From Ampullaceana balthica (Eukaryota > Mollusca > Gastropoda > Lymnaeidae): a stretch of DNA of 64,000 nucleotides. The translations under genes were made by a program, and so were the position numbers. Shown in pieces: positions 1 to 10,341 of the stretch. How positions within the stretch are numbered: the stretch's first letter is position 1; each line of letters begins with the position of its first letter. The notes below the pieces were generated by a model. It was not told the DNA's origin and did no database searches. It worked only from the letters and a program-made list of their open reading frames with translations. The stretch spans positions 248,001-312,000 of the forward strand of contig CALYLW010000054.1 of NCBI GenBank assembly GCA_944989445.1, written 5' to 3'.

Positions 1-215
1 GGGTGGGGGGGATGTCAGTTATGCCACGGGGAAGTTGAAAACTTTTTCATAATTTCTTTTGTGTTGACATTTGAAATGTCACGACAACCCCGATGTCACC
101 ACTAACATTACTCCCACCCCCCCAACCACTCACCCACCACACCCCCTCCGACTGTCGTCATATACTGTGTTATAAGTAAGCAGATCGTGAGATCTTCATT
201 TAAAGAGTAAACTAT

Positions 216-492
216 GGGGCCGTCCATAAAGTACGTCACGCTCCAGAGGGGGGGGTGGGGGAGGGGGTGTAAGAAAGTATGACAGTTTGGGACAGGGGGA
301 GGGGGGGGTCCGGCCATGTGTGACGTCACGGTGTTTTATATTAAATTTTCATTTATTTTGTTAATAAAAATAATAATTTTTGTTCGAAAGTGTGACGTAC
401 TTTAGGGGGGGGGGTTCCAAGATTTGTGACATGGGGAGGGGGGGGAGTTACAAATGGTCGAAAATAGCGTGACGTATTTTATGGACGGCCCC
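216..492. mobile_element. MITE copy A (GGGGCCGTCC family)
   Basis: A 277-bp non-coding element whose ends are near-perfect inverted repeats beginning GGGGCCGTCCATAAAGTACG. It carries long G-runs, CRE-like TGTGACGTCAC in its middle (TGACGTCA at 321-328) and no ORF of note. TAT lies on both sides. At least five other full copies are in this window. The TAA or TA-type target and terminal GGG suggest a PIF/Harbinger-like MITE, which is inference. Confidence 0.8.
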
Positions 493-2284
493 TATTTGTA
501 TTTGAACTTTACAAGCGTTATAAGCCGACTTGTAGGCCGTTCCATTCTACGATCAGAAGCGTGAAAAATATAATTTTCTTGACTTTATTATAAGCACATG
601 GAGAGATTTTCAGTTTATTAGTGAATTATCAGAAATTGAACCTATACATTGTTAGAACCAATTTGAACACCTTTCCATTCTACGAGAAACCAAATCAAAT
701 ATTTTTTTCCCTAAATATCCCACCCTTCAAACAAACAAACAAACAAACAAACAAACGAACAAACAAACAAACAAACATACAAACAAATTTGTTTAGTTCC
801 TAGGCATCTGGCACTTTTTCATAATACCCACTGGCCACATCAGGGTTTGTTTCGTTTTTGTTTTTTTTGTATTCGTGATTTTTTAAAAAATATATTTTTT
901 GCCATTATCTACCAGTTTTTACATTATAATTGTCTGAAAATACTTTAAAATTTCCCTATAAATCTAACGAATCAAATCATAAAACACTTTCAAACAATCC
1001 GAGATAACTAAACACAAACTATGGCGAACAAAGAGAGGCTATTCATTGTGAAAGAACCTTTCAAAATACAAAAACTTCCCGTTACATTGCGCCTCCCGGA
1101 GTCCAACACGCTAGATGCCAATGCCACTCGCCGCCACATCTATTTTCAGTGAAACTTTAAACTACACATGACGTAAATCTCATTTATCGATAAAAAATAT
1201 ACGATCGGTCTAAGTTCGATGCCTTTTAAAATTAGGTCAAATGTCGACGCCACTTAGAGATAATGTCAAATGTCAATGTCAATTCTAATGACGTCTAAGG
1301 CCAAACGTGACTTACCGCTACGTCCAATAGATTCAATCCTCAAGCCCGAGTCCACTGTAAAATAAAAAAATATATTTTTTTTTCCAAGATCAAATATTTA
1401 GAAGTGACAACATGAAATGTATAAAAAAATGAGGTCAATGGTAAACACTCGGCACAAATGATGCGAGAAGTTTGGCATTCGCAAAACCAAACCAAACAAA
1501 AAAAAACCCAGTAAATTTATCTCATTTAAAATACAGATTAAAACAAAAATAATAGCAAAATAATAATTTTGCGAGTAACATTTCTTATTTCTTAGACACG
1601 CCGTTCTTCAGTTTCTAAGTTGTGGGAAAACAAATTGTTACTATTTAGCGTGATAGTGATCTACTTTTAAAAAAATAATTTAAAAATTTGATTCGCTTTT
1701 CCACAGTGTTCATTCCAAGCGCAATTTAAGTGAGCAAAAGAGAGGAAAGTGGGTTATCTAAGTAAGGGCAGGTAATCTTTTTTTAAAAACTTTATCACAG
1801 TTGGAATACTATGAAATACCCCCACACACACACACTCACACACGCAAACACACAGACTTACCATTTCTCCCGCCACCTTTGAAAGAGCTATAGTTTACTC
1901 CCTTTTTTAATGACTACCACCGATTGAATGTGACATTTGATAACGCGTTGACATTTTAGCAACGTGTGACATTAACATTATTTCGACACATGGCAATTGC
2001 AATTAAGTCAAACATTGCAGTAAAAAGGATGAAATGGTCGATATGAAAATGCAAACGCAACATTCTGTACCTTTCCTGCGTGGACCTTTGGGGATTATTT
2101 TGTTAGGTAAATTCATTTACGTATATCATATTTATATATTTATAATCTATATATTTATAATCATTGAAATCTAATCCTAATACATATCGTCGTCACATTT
2201 ATTGTTGGCATATGTTTTCTACAAATTATAATTGAAAATGCGTTATAAATTGACCCTTTTCATGGCAACAGATGTAACTACATA
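493..2284. other. AT-rich spacer with simple repeats
   Basis: No gene is supported. It holds an (ACAA)n run at about 729-786, a CA-rich run near 1823-1858, and a 43-codon ORF at 1021-1152 whose start (ACTATGG) has a fair context but which matches no family I recognise. Short direct repeats of TGTCAATGTCAA type occur at 1230-1290. Confidence 0.5.
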
Positions 2285-2565
2285 GGGGCCGTCCATAAAG
2301 CAAGTCACGCTATTTTTGACCATTTTACCCCCCCCCCTTTTTTCCCCCTGTCACAAACTGTCACAAATCTTGGACCCCCCTCCCCCTAAAGTACGTCACA
2401 CTTTCGAAGAAAAATAATGTTCTTTATTAACTAAGTAATTAAAATTTAATATAAATCACCATGACGTCACACATGGCCGGACACCCCCCTTCCCTTGTCA
2501 CAAACTGTCACACTTTCGTACACCCCACCCCCTTCTGGATCGTGACGTACTTTATGGGCGGCCTC
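2285..2565. mobile_element. MITE copy B, inverted relative to copy A
   Basis: Starts GGGGCCGTCCATAAAGCAAG and ends with the degraded complement TTTATGGGCGGCCTC. The internal order (C-runs, TGACGTCA at 2462-2469, then the second C-run) is copy A read backwards. The right terminus has lost a consensus C and the target duplication is unclear (CATA flanks both sides). Confidence 0.78.
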
Positions 2566-2888
2566 ATACGGTAACTTCAAATGGGATTTAAACTTACGTA
2601 TTTAAATATACGTATTTAAATATATCTTTTAAATTTCAGACACATTTTTTTCCTCTTAATTAGAAAAAAAAATGTTTTCTCTCATTATTTAAAAAAAAAG
2701 TTTCTTTTAAAAAAATGAACCGATGCATTAGATACAAGTATTGCAAAATTTCGAATAATGACTTAAGGGATTGTTGATCACGGAAGTCTCTCACAAAAAG
2801 TCTGGCACACATGTTACAGGAGAGCCAGGCTGTGCCATTCTTGACCTCTGTGACTCTGAGACAGTGACTGCACTCGATAGTAAATTAT

Positions 2889-3160
2889 GCAAACAAACGT
2901 CACTTGATGCCTCTAATGTCACTTGATGCCTCTAATGTCACTTGATGCCTCTAATGTCACTTGATGCCTCTAATGTCACTTGATGCCTCTAATGTCACTT
3001 GATGCCTCTAATGTCACTTGATGCCTCTAATGTCACTTGATGCCTCTAATGTCACTTGATGCCTCCAATGTCACTTGATGCCTCTAATGTCACTTGATGC
3101 CTCTAATGTCACTTGATGCCTCTAATGTCACTTGATGCCTCTAATGTCACGTTTGTTTGC
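2889..3160. repeat. 19-bp minisatellite between 12-bp inverted arms
   Basis: Thirteen head-to-tail copies of CACTTGATGCCTCTAATGT (2901-3148) are almost identical, with one T-to-C change near 3064. The array is bounded exactly by GCAAACAAACGT (2889-2900) and its reverse complement ACGTTTGTTTGC (3149-3160). The bounding inverted repeat suggests expansion inside a small palindromic element. Confidence 0.9.
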
Positions 3161-3261
3161 GGCGACTGAACTTTACTCTCGTTAACAATTCATGACAATT
3201 TCCAGTAGTGGTCACGATTAGGTCAACGAACGATCTGTGGGTGTGGGTAACTAATACACCT

Positions 3262-3563
3262 TTACTTTACGCGAAAGAATAACACAAAGATAACTTAATA
3301 CAACCCTCAGATAGACATAAGGATAAAAACACCTTTCTTATTCCGTATGCAAAAACAAACACATACAAGTTTTCCTTCTTCCCGTCCGGAATTCGGGGCG
3401 TGGAATGGGTTGCCTGAAGAATCCAGGAAAACCAACACTTTATCAACATTTAAATCTCTAATAAAAATGCAGGACTAAACACAAACCATAGATAAGCGTA
3501 GGACGCAATAATCTTCTGTATAGAAGGAGCGTCTGTAAACAGATAAGATAAGATAAGATAAGA
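3262..3563 (+). mobile_element. LINE 3' end (RT C-terminus and tail), degraded
   Basis: Plus-strand conceptual translation gives the C-terminal block common to jockey/CR1-like non-LTR elements: a DRHK..KNTF segment, then a TYKFSFFPSGIR stretch, then a frameshift, then a WNGLPEE-like and FKSLIKMQD-like end. After the stop come AATCTTCTGTATAGAAGGAG and four GATAA tail units (about 3540-3562). The same block recurs inverted at 7.85-8.45 kb and degraded at 9.7 kb. It is 5'-truncated and broken by at least one frameshift, so it is a dead insertion. Confidence 0.7.
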
Positions 3564-3699
3564 ATAAACGGGGGACTTGCAGGCCAAGTAAAAAAGGAGA
3601 TAATAATATCATCATAAATTTCTTACACATGTGAGTCTGTTGGGTACACGAGAACAACTTGTGGACAGAATAATTTTGAGCTCGAAAAAAATAAAATAA

Positions 3700-3775
3700 A
3701 ATGTGTTTTCCCAGGAATCGAACCCGTCGCCGCCGGGTCCGTAGTCCAGTCTCATACCAAACTACCTTTTTTTCT
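3700..3775 (-). other. tRNA-like pol III fragment
   Basis: The minus strand carries a consensus B box GGTTCGATTCC (3724-3714) with an A-box-like TAGTTTGGTATGAG and a GGACTACGGACCC segment between. I could not fold a convincing cloverleaf with a paired acceptor stem. It is more likely a tRNA-derived SINE head or tRNA pseudogene than a working tRNA gene. Confidence 0.35.
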
Positions 3776-3809
3776 CACACAACGAAATGTAGGTTTTTAA
3801 ACTCGCTTG

Positions 3810-3975
3810 TGGTGTCCCAACGCTCCTGTGATTGGTCACCGATAGGCTAAACTTTTAACCAATGAAGCAGCGCGGTATGAAACTTCAACCCATTTAAAAG
3901 TCTCGTGGACGGAGGGAAGCAAGCGGTACAATACAGTTGTTTAGGATTGAAGTAACAGCTCAAGGAATGACGTCA
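3810..3975 (+). promoter_or_regulatory. possible promoter: CCAAT boxes, TATA-like box, CRE
   Basis: Within 160 bp there are an inverted CCAAT box (GATTGGTC, about 3831), a direct one (CCAATGAAG, about 3860), a TATA-like TTTAAAAG (about 3894) and a CRE-like TGACGTCAA (about 3968). Spacing resembles a pol II core promoter reading right. Downstream ORFs (3967-4134 and 3986-4258) overlap in two frames and match nothing I know, so the transcript, if any, is unidentified. Confidence 0.3.
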
Positions 3976-4754
3976 ACGGGGACCAATGCTCCCTTTAGGG
4001 TTTGTTTTTTCCGTGCGCAAAATAATAAGCCCGTGTGTGAAGTCGCAAAGAATCCGTTTATGTGCAACATTTTACAACCCAGAAAACCAGATGTTATATT
4101 ATCCGTATCAAAATTTTCTGCGCGTTATTTCTAAACTATTGCGCGGCGTCTGTCAGATAGCACGGCACCGCAAACTTAAAGGGAACATTGACAGGGAGTG
4201 CCTTCTCGCTTTGTGGAGTAAAAAAAATGAACTAGATAATTTAAAACTCGAAAGGTGAATAATTGTAACCGGGCAAAAAAGAAAGGGGACTTAACACCAA
4301 AAAAATCTGGGAATCATCGGTAGCTGAATCTGGCAACGCGTGAAAGAGTTGATTAGCAAAATTTGGTAGCCTCCATCAGGAATGTCCGGGAACCGTATTA
4401 GAAAAGTCTCAAGACCGTCACCCTCAGGCAAGAAAAAAATGACACCGAGAAATACAATTCAGTTTAAAAATGTTACACTTCGAATTACTTCATCACTTTT
4501 GTTGTTGTTGTTAAAAATTTACGTAATCGAGCTATATGGCGATGTTAGATAGGTCCGGAGCTGCCACGGGTCTAAGCTCGTTCGCCCGGAAGCACATCCC
4601 GGCAAGAACATATCAATAGATAAACGACTAGTTAAGGATGGACACCGAAGTCCAAGGATAAAGTCCAGATAACATGACCGTATTAAATAGTAAAATTCAG
4701 ACAGAAATTCATTATAATTTTCCCCCTTCCTTTCTTTATTGTCATTGTTCAATT

Positions 4755-5300
4755 CTATAGGCTTTGTCATTTCTAAAACCGGAAAATGTCATAGCTCAAT
4801 GAGTAATGTTCTATTTTTAGATAACATTATAGCGGAACAATGTTTTGAAGCATAAATACAGTCGAATCAATATGTTCTCAAAATTGTTTGCATTGGAAAA
4901 TTACGAAACCGTTTTTTTTCCTTTTACAAGTCCAATAAACTGTCTTAAACTAACAAAGTATTAACAAATAGCTGATAAGATACTTCCTTCTCAATATTCC
5001 TACATTTACATATCGACTCGTCTCTTTTATTAAATTTTAATGAAATTTGTCCATTAAAACAGTGCTTCTCAAACTTTTTAGTATGGCGGACCGGCAGGAA
5101 TTTTTTCCATTGCACCAGGGACTGGTGCACTATTTTCCCTGCACTGAAAATTTTTTCTGTCCTTTTTTTAAGGACATCTGCGGACCGGCAGCGGATGGCC
5201 CACGGACCGGCACCGGTCCGCTGACCACCACTTTGAGAAGCACTGTTTTAAAAGATATATATACCCCCGATATTTCTGTTAATAGATTTCCACCACACTA
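4755..5300. repeat. Unclassified dispersed repeat, copy 1 (with hAT insert)
   Basis: Sequence from TCATTTCTAAAAC through TTAATAGATTTCC matches 10342-10693 at roughly 80 percent by eye, in the same orientation. Copy 1 is interrupted by the hAT MITE at 5060-5245, which copy 2 lacks. No coding potential is seen. It may be a fragment of an older transposon. Confidence 0.7.
5060..5245. mobile_element. hAT-type MITE (CAGTGCTTCTCAAA)
   Basis: This 186-bp element starts CAGTGCTTCTCAAACTTTTT and ends CTTTGAGAAGCACTG, a terminal inverted repeat typical of non-autonomous hAT elements. The flanks CATTAAAA and TTTTAAAA agree at 6 of 8 bases, fitting a decayed 8-bp target duplication. The middle is rich in CGGACCGGCA repeats. 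The paralogous repeat at 10.6 kb is an empty site. The right end of the same family recurs near 43880-43915. Confidence 0.85.
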
Positions 5301-5470
5301 CGACGAGGCCCATAAGACCTGTTTCATTTACTTGGGGAGATGAAATATGATAGGCGCTAATTATATGTTCTGTCATTTTTATAGTCATCATAGGGCTACC
5401 GTAATTTTTCTTGGTTATTGCTGTTGATTTAAAAATCAATTTGGCCAACTGACGTGAGGGTCGTGTTTCT

Positions 5471-5588
5471 ATAGTGTATAGTGTGTAGTGTGTAGTGTAT
5501 AGTGTATAGTGTGTAGTGTGTAGTGTGTAGTGTGTAGTGTATAGTGTATAGCGTATAGTGTATAGTGTATAACGTATAGTGTATAGCG
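5471..5588. repeat. 7-bp tandem repeat (TATAGTG/TGTAGTG)
   Basis: About 17 copies of a heptamer alternating TATAGTG and TGTAGTG. The ORF through it on the minus strand is only a product of the repeat. Confidence 0.85.
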
Positions 5589-6122
5589 CACTTTGCGGGG
5601 TCTTAAAATACGAGCCCCAACAGCCGGCAGATCCGGATACATCTGATTTCAGAGTGACAGTTGGTAAGGTTACATAGGTAACAGGTATCAGAATCACAGG
5701 TGTCAGGATGAAAGGTGACAGGGTAAAAAAAAAGGCAAATACCTGCAATGTATTTGATAATTACAACGTGTATCAGGCTAGTAGTTGTCAGGATGTAATA
5801 AGCAAGGATGTCAGCCGTTACCCGTTATTTTAATTATGTAAGGAAAGTTCATCCACGGGAAGAAGAATATAAGAATTAGAGAGTCTACAGATACTATTTA
5901 ATGTGAAAAAAACAAATTTAATTCGTTGATGTAATTTAAAATAAAAAAAAAGAAAACTTTACAATAAATCGAATTTTTTTCGCTTTCCTTCCCAAATTTC
6001 TATTTCATTATTTTTGAATTTTTAGCTTTCCTACTTTTGTGTTTCTTTCATCCCCCGACCCACCACACCTCAAAACTTGTTTGAAGCCCTCGACCTGAGA
6101 CGCCCTTGCCCCGCAGGCTGAC

Positions 6123-6317
6123 CTTGTTTCGGCCTCGGGAACACGACCAACGTGTAGCCGTTGTTGAGCACCTCCGTCTCCCTGGACGTGGAGTAGTTGA
6201 ACCTGAGCGGCTTCTCGGACAGGCTGGCGTCGAAGACGGCGTCGTTGGAGATGAGGTCGATGGGGGACTGGTTGCTGCCGCTGGCCTCCGGGTAGTACAT
6301 ACCCCATTCGGAACATT
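6123..6317 (-). CDS. alpha-carbonic anhydrase exon (N-terminal part of the domain)
   Basis: The minus strand reads ECSEWGMYYPEASGSNQSPI and continues for 65 codons to TLVVFPRPKQ. The W..YP.A.G..QSPID block is the signature of alpha-carbonic anhydrases (zinc enzymes for CO2/bicarbonate interconversion), from the region before the zinc-binding histidines. The exon has an acceptor (TTCCAG at 6318-6323) and a donor (AAG|GTCAGC, GT at 6122-6121). It is 195 bp with phase 1 at both ends; the corresponding vertebrate exon is of nearly the same length. GC content is much higher than the flanks. No zinc-ligand (HFHWG) exon lies in the 6 kb downstream, so the next exon is outside the window or the gene is broken. 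Membership of the alpha-CA family is secure; the precise paralogue is not. Confidence 0.85.
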
Positions 6318-6533
6318 CTGGAACGTAAGAGGGGGAAAAAATTGGGGTCAACGAAATCAACTTAAATGACAACCTGGTGGGGGGGAGGGGAGGGGGGAGG
6401 TGTCTTGGGTTTGTCTTGTTGACCTGAGCCATCCCACCCTTTGCGGAAATTTTCGGTAATTTTCGGTAATATCCATATAGTTGGGCTTACGGTTACCGTC
6501 TTTCTATCAATTATTGCTTTTACATAATTGTAA

Positions 6534-7012
6534 GGGGCCGTCCATAAGGCACGTCACTCTCCAGAGGGGGGGGGGAGTGGGTGTAAGAAAGTGTGACAGT
6601 TTGTGACAGGGGTTAGGGGAAGGGGGTCCGGCCCTGTGTGACGTCACGGTGTTTTATATTAAATAGGGGGATGTGAGAGAAGTGTTGTGTTGTATTGACC
6701 TTGGATGAGCGTGCTAGTTGGCTAGTATGAAACGCGAGGTTTGTGAGGTGATCTGTAAGCGTGCTGGTCAAGGACTGGGAGAATAGCTGGCTATAAATGT
6801 ACGATTCAAGAGGCAACCGGGGATTGCATACGAGCTGCTTAGGTAGTTAATTGTACAGTTGATCACAGTGAATTGTATATAGTGATTAAAGACAGTTGTT
6901 AACCAGACCACAGTGTGTTAAAGACTTGTCTCTTGACTAGCCATAAGTTATATTACAGGGAGGGGGGTTATAAATGGTAAAAAATAGCGTGACGTACTTT
7001 ATGGACGACCCC
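6534..7012. mobile_element. MITE copy C, interrupted by a solo LTR
   Basis: Starts GGGGCCGTCCATAAGGCACG after TAA and ends ATGGACGACCCC before TAA (7013-7015), giving a perfect 3-bp TAA target duplication. TGACGTCA is at 6639-6646. The middle is replaced by a 286-bp LTR-like insertion at 6672-6957, and about 80 bp of MITE interior next to it is missing. Confidence 0.8.
6672..6957 (+). mobile_element. solo LTR candidate nested in MITE copy C
   Basis: A 286-bp segment starting TGTGAGAGAAG and ending TTATATTACA (TG...CA), flanked by GGGA on both sides (6668-6671 and 6958-6961). It contains an ATTAAA-type poly(A) signal near 6887 and no ORF. These are the marks of a solo LTR, but no internal region of the same family is present, so the call rests on ends and flanks. 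Confidence 0.6.
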
Positions 7013-7845
7013 TAACATGACAAGTCAATTATTTTTGTCCAAAGTCAAGATCTGATAAGTCGATTATTCTTTTTTCATAATCTTTATTTGACTAGTTACT
7101 TTTTTTTTCCATAATCGAAGACTGATGAGAATTATCATTTCTTTTGAAGGTATAGTTTTGGAGAAACTATTTTTCAAAAAAAAAGAAAGAATTATTTTCT
7201 CTCCTAAGGAAAGGAATGTTGTGTTCCGGAAATTTTTGTGTCTATTTTGAGCTTCGTGGAATAAGTCAAACAAACAGACGCTGCAATGAAATCAATAAAT
7301 GAAACGATCACTCGAAACAACAAGAAAGATGGATCACTCTTAATGACACGGAGACAACTCGCCTAACATCGGCGGCGGAGATTGGTAAACCACTCCGTCA
7401 AGTCACTGTATTAAAACCCCGATTGGTTCAAATTATTTGGAATTCATTTTGTACTCGCAATGAAAACAGCATATTATCACCTCAAGGATTCCTACTTGTT
7501 TTTGTTTTAATGACTCGTGTGAGATTTCTTTGCTTATTATAATTTTTTTCAACTAGATGCGACCCGCGACGTAGCATACTTGCAGACATGCACATACAAA
7601 GTGCAAAGAATGGGGGGGGGGAGAGCGGACACAAAAGGGAGCACAACGAAATGAAAAATACCCGAGTGAAAGTCGGGGGGACGGGCCACCGACGCATTGT
7701 TGGTCTCGAGACATGCGCACTGTGGTTGTTGTTTCCTGCTACCCCCGCCCCACCATGAACCACCATCGCTTGCCAACCATAAATTGTGATTGGTGGACCC
7801 TAGCAAGGATCATTCGTCATGCTTTTTTGCAGACGTCCTGGTGAA

Positions 7846-8450
7846 TTATATATATCTTATCTTATCTTATATTATTACAGCGTCCTACGCTTATCTATGG
7901 TTTAGGTTTAGTCCTGCATTTTTATTAGAGATTTAAATGTTGATAAAGTGTTGGTTTTCCTGGTTTCTTCAGACAACCAAATCCACGCCTGAATTCCGGA
8001 CGGGAAGAACGAGAATTTGTATGTGTTTGTTCTTGCATGCGGAATAACAAAGGTGTTTTTATTCTTATGTCTATCTGAGGGTTGTATTAAGTTATCTTTG
8101 TGTTGTATTTCTAAATTAGAATTAATTGCTTTTTATATGATTCCTACTTTGCTCTTGGTTCTTCTATCCTCTAGTGTTTCGAGGTTTAATGATTTAAGTA
8201 ATGGTGTTATTCTTGTCAGTTTTGAATATTCTCATGTAATGAATCTGGCAGCTCTTTTTACAATTTGTTCTAGTTTATCAATGTTTTCTTTGGTGGATGG
8301 GTCCCATACAGAAGATGCATATTCTAGTACAGGTCCCACCAAAGTGAGGTAGCATTTTAGTTTTATATCTCTATTACCTTTGTACAAGTTTCTTTTTATA
8401 AAGACTAAGCTTTTGTTTGATTTTTTAACAACTTCATTGACATATATAGA
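7846..8450 (-). pseudogene. LINE reverse transcriptase C-terminus and 3' end
   Basis: Minus-strand reading gives LVGPVLEYASSVWDPSTKEN, then LEQIVKRAARFIT, then a KNTFVIPHARTNTYKF block and a STFKSLIKMQD end. These are the thumb and C-terminal motifs of jockey/CR1-like non-LTR retrotransposon polymerases. The 3' tail is (GATAA)n at 7850-7870. The 5' part of the element is absent. The frame is largely open for about 170 codons, so this is a younger copy than the one at 3.3 kb. The insertion is opposite in orientation to the other two copies. Confidence 0.8.
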
Positions 8451-8607
8451 TTGATATGTTCAAAGGTGCAGTTAGGATATTTTGAGACTAGAGACAAACT
8501 ATACAATTGGTGCAAGCTCGTAGCCCGTGGACATCTGTATCCCCACCCCCTTAGCTACACTCTGTATAATCTGTTATTTTTTACATCACTATACGATGTT
8601 CTTATAG

Positions 8608-8827
8608 CAAGGGTGGGCAAACTACCGGCCACGGACCGCATGCGGCCCGCTACGAAGTTCTTTGCGGCCAGCGGAAGCCTGCGGTAATATAAAAAAAAAT
8701 CAAATACATTTATGTTAAAGATAGATGTTTGTACTTGAATCGATACCTCATTTTGGTTTTGTTGCGGCCCATTGATGCTTCATTTCCTACTAATGCGGCC
8801 CTGCCATGAAAAGTTTGCCCGCCCCTG
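8608..8827. mobile_element. hAT MITE with perfect 8-bp target duplication
   Basis: A 220-bp element with ends CAAGGGTGGGCAAAC and GTTTGCCCGCCCCTG, flanked by TCTTATAG on both sides (8600-8607, 8828-8835). The ends resemble the CAGGGGTGGGCAAAC termini of hAT-Charlie type elements. GCGGCC-rich segments form an internal inverted structure. There is no transposase. Confidence 0.92.
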
Positions 8828-8860
8828 TCTTATAGCATTGCTTAGTGTACACTCAAATAA

Positions 8861-9180
8861 GAACATACACCTCAACTCACTGACCCAGTGTTGCTATAGC
8901 TGGCCACAAAGAACGTACACCTCCACCCACTGGCCTAGTGTTGCTATAGCTGGCCACAAAGAACGTACACCTCCACCCACTGGCCTAGTGTTGCTGTAGC
9001 TGGCCACAAAGAACACACACCTCCACCCACTGGCCTAGTGTTGCTATAGCTGGCCACAAAGAACGTACACCTCCACCCACTGACCTAGTGTTGCTATAGC
9101 TGGCCACAAAGAACACACACCTCCACCCACTGACCTAGTGTTGCTATAGCTGGCCACAAAGAACGTACACCTCCACCCAC
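8861..9180. repeat. 50-bp minisatellite
   Basis: Six full and one partial 50-bp unit (CACCCACTGRCCTAGTGTTG core plus CTATAGCTGGCCACAAAGAA) start at 8861, 8911, 8961, 9011, 9061, 9111 and 9161. Units differ at GAACGT/GAACAC and TGGCC/TGACC. The array grades directly into the 13-bp array. Confidence 0.92.
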
Positions 9181-9340
9181 TGACCCCACCCACTGACCCC
9201 ACCCACTGACCCCACCCACTGACCCCACCCACTGACCCCACCCACTGATCCCACCCACTGACCCCACCCACTGACCCCACCCACTGACCCCACCCACTGA
9301 CCCCACCCACTGACCCCACCCACTGACCCCACCCACTGAC
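9175..9340. repeat. 13-bp minisatellite, G-rich on minus strand
   Basis: About 12 copies of TGACCCCACCCAC (GTGGGTGGGGTCA on the minus strand), one with a C-to-T change at 9249. It seems to have grown out of the last 50-bp unit. Runs of three and four G every few bases on the minus strand could form G-quadruplexes. It ends a few bases from the splice donor of the exon candidate at 9345. Confidence 0.92.
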
Positions 9341-9344
9341 CTAC

Positions 9345-9498
9345 CCTTGTTTCTGGGGTCGTTGAACACCCGCTTGTTGGTCACCACCGGTTTCTCCGGG
9401 CGGTACACCTGGAACGTGTCTCCTTCCCGGCTGTCGACGACCCTGGTCCTCTGCAGCAGGCCCCGGCCGCGGCTTCTGATGTAATTCTCCATTCCACG
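9345..9498 (-). CDS. exon candidate upstream of the carbonic anhydrase exon
   Basis: A GC-rich 154-bp minus-strand segment encodes RGMENYIRSRGRGLL, then VVDSREGDTFQVYRPEKP, then VTNKRVFNDPRNK. A donor AAGG|GTAGGT (GT at 9344-9343) and an acceptor GTGTAAG (AG at 9500-9499) bound it; the acceptor has a weak pyrimidine tract. A possible ATG start is at 9489. It ends in phase 1, and the carbonic anhydrase exon at 6317 begins in phase 1, so the two would splice in frame with GAA at the junction. I do not recognise the protein family; it lacks the W-G-Y motif expected just before the CA block, so another exon or another gene is possible. Confidence 0.5.
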
Positions 9499-9689
9499 CT
9501 TACACAAACATCCTTTGGTCAGTTCAGGGTTCAAAGTTCAGGGTTCAAAGGTCAAAGAATGTCCTCAAAGCGCGCGTTGTTTAATATGTTTTTCCCCCTT
9601 GAGTTACAAAACGATGTCACATCTTCAAAGGGAAACTACTTATCGCTTACAATTGAGCCCCTTACACGTAAAGTAATAATAAAACATGA

Positions 9690-9975
9690 GGCATTATATT
9701 CTAGCTTGGAAATGAAACGCAAGAACAATCTAATGCAACACTCGGATAGAAACAGGGATAAAAACACTTTTCTCGTTCAACTCGCAAGAACAAACTTATA
9801 AAAATCCTCATTCCTCCTGTCTGGAATTTTGGCCTGTAGAAACCAGTGAAAGCCGCACACTTTATCAACATTCAAAACTCTAATAAAAATGCGAGACTAG
9901 GTATTAGCCAAGGGTATGCGTAGGAAACAGTAATCTTCTGTAATCACTGCGACTGCAGTGTATAAGATAAGAACA
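9690..9975 (+). mobile_element. LINE 3' end, strongly degraded
   Basis: Plus-strand reading contains SDRNRDKNTFLVQLARTN, the same C-terminal block as the copies at 3.3 and 8.0 kb, then a stop and a diverged remainder ending in TATAAGATAAG. It is truncated at the 5' side. Confidence 0.6.
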
Positions 9976-10341
9976 CTTCAATTAATACGTGCTTCACGCG
10001 TCGTTCTATCAAATGTCCTACTTCTCTGGTCTTAAAAGACGCCTTCTATAACCATTTTAAAATGTTTATGTGACCGCAGACAGCACCACGCAAACTTCCA
10101 ATGGTTTCATTCGCCTATACAACCTTATAAACTCTTCAGGAAAATTCTCTTATATGCAAGTACATTTAATTTGTGCTATAAAAACCGACGTCTAAATATA
10201 ATTGCTCTATAAAAGTCGCCAAAATCACAGCGACAGAAAATATCCGTAGAAGTGACCTTTCAGTGGCAGTCCCTACTTAGCTAATGACATATTTTCTTGC
10301 ACTGCAGTGTGTCCGAAAGGGGACATCACTTTACCCATGAC

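Noticed and set aside
2889..3160. CRISPR array
   Set aside because: Units are contiguous with no unique spacers, in an animal genome.
3540..3562. Telomere-like repeat (GATAA)n
   Set aside because: It is the tail of the LINE/SINE family and recurs at several SINE ends.
4000..4258. Two overlapping ORFs after the promoter-like region
   Set aside because: No recognisable domain, and overlapping frames; only the promoter-like elements are reported, at low confidence.
6008..6432. Full 102- and 120-codon ORFs around the carbonic anhydrase exon
   Set aside because: Only 6123-6317 matches the family and is bounded by splice sites; the extensions are intron read-through, and the 102-codon frame is a shadow.
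7118..7142. CTGATGAG hammerhead-like motif
   Set aside because: No GAAA partner and no flanking stems at the right spacing.
9044..9332. Gly/Trp-rich ORFs (GVSGWGQWVGS)
   Set aside because: Translation of the 13-bp minisatellite; only the part upstream of 9345 looks like an exon.
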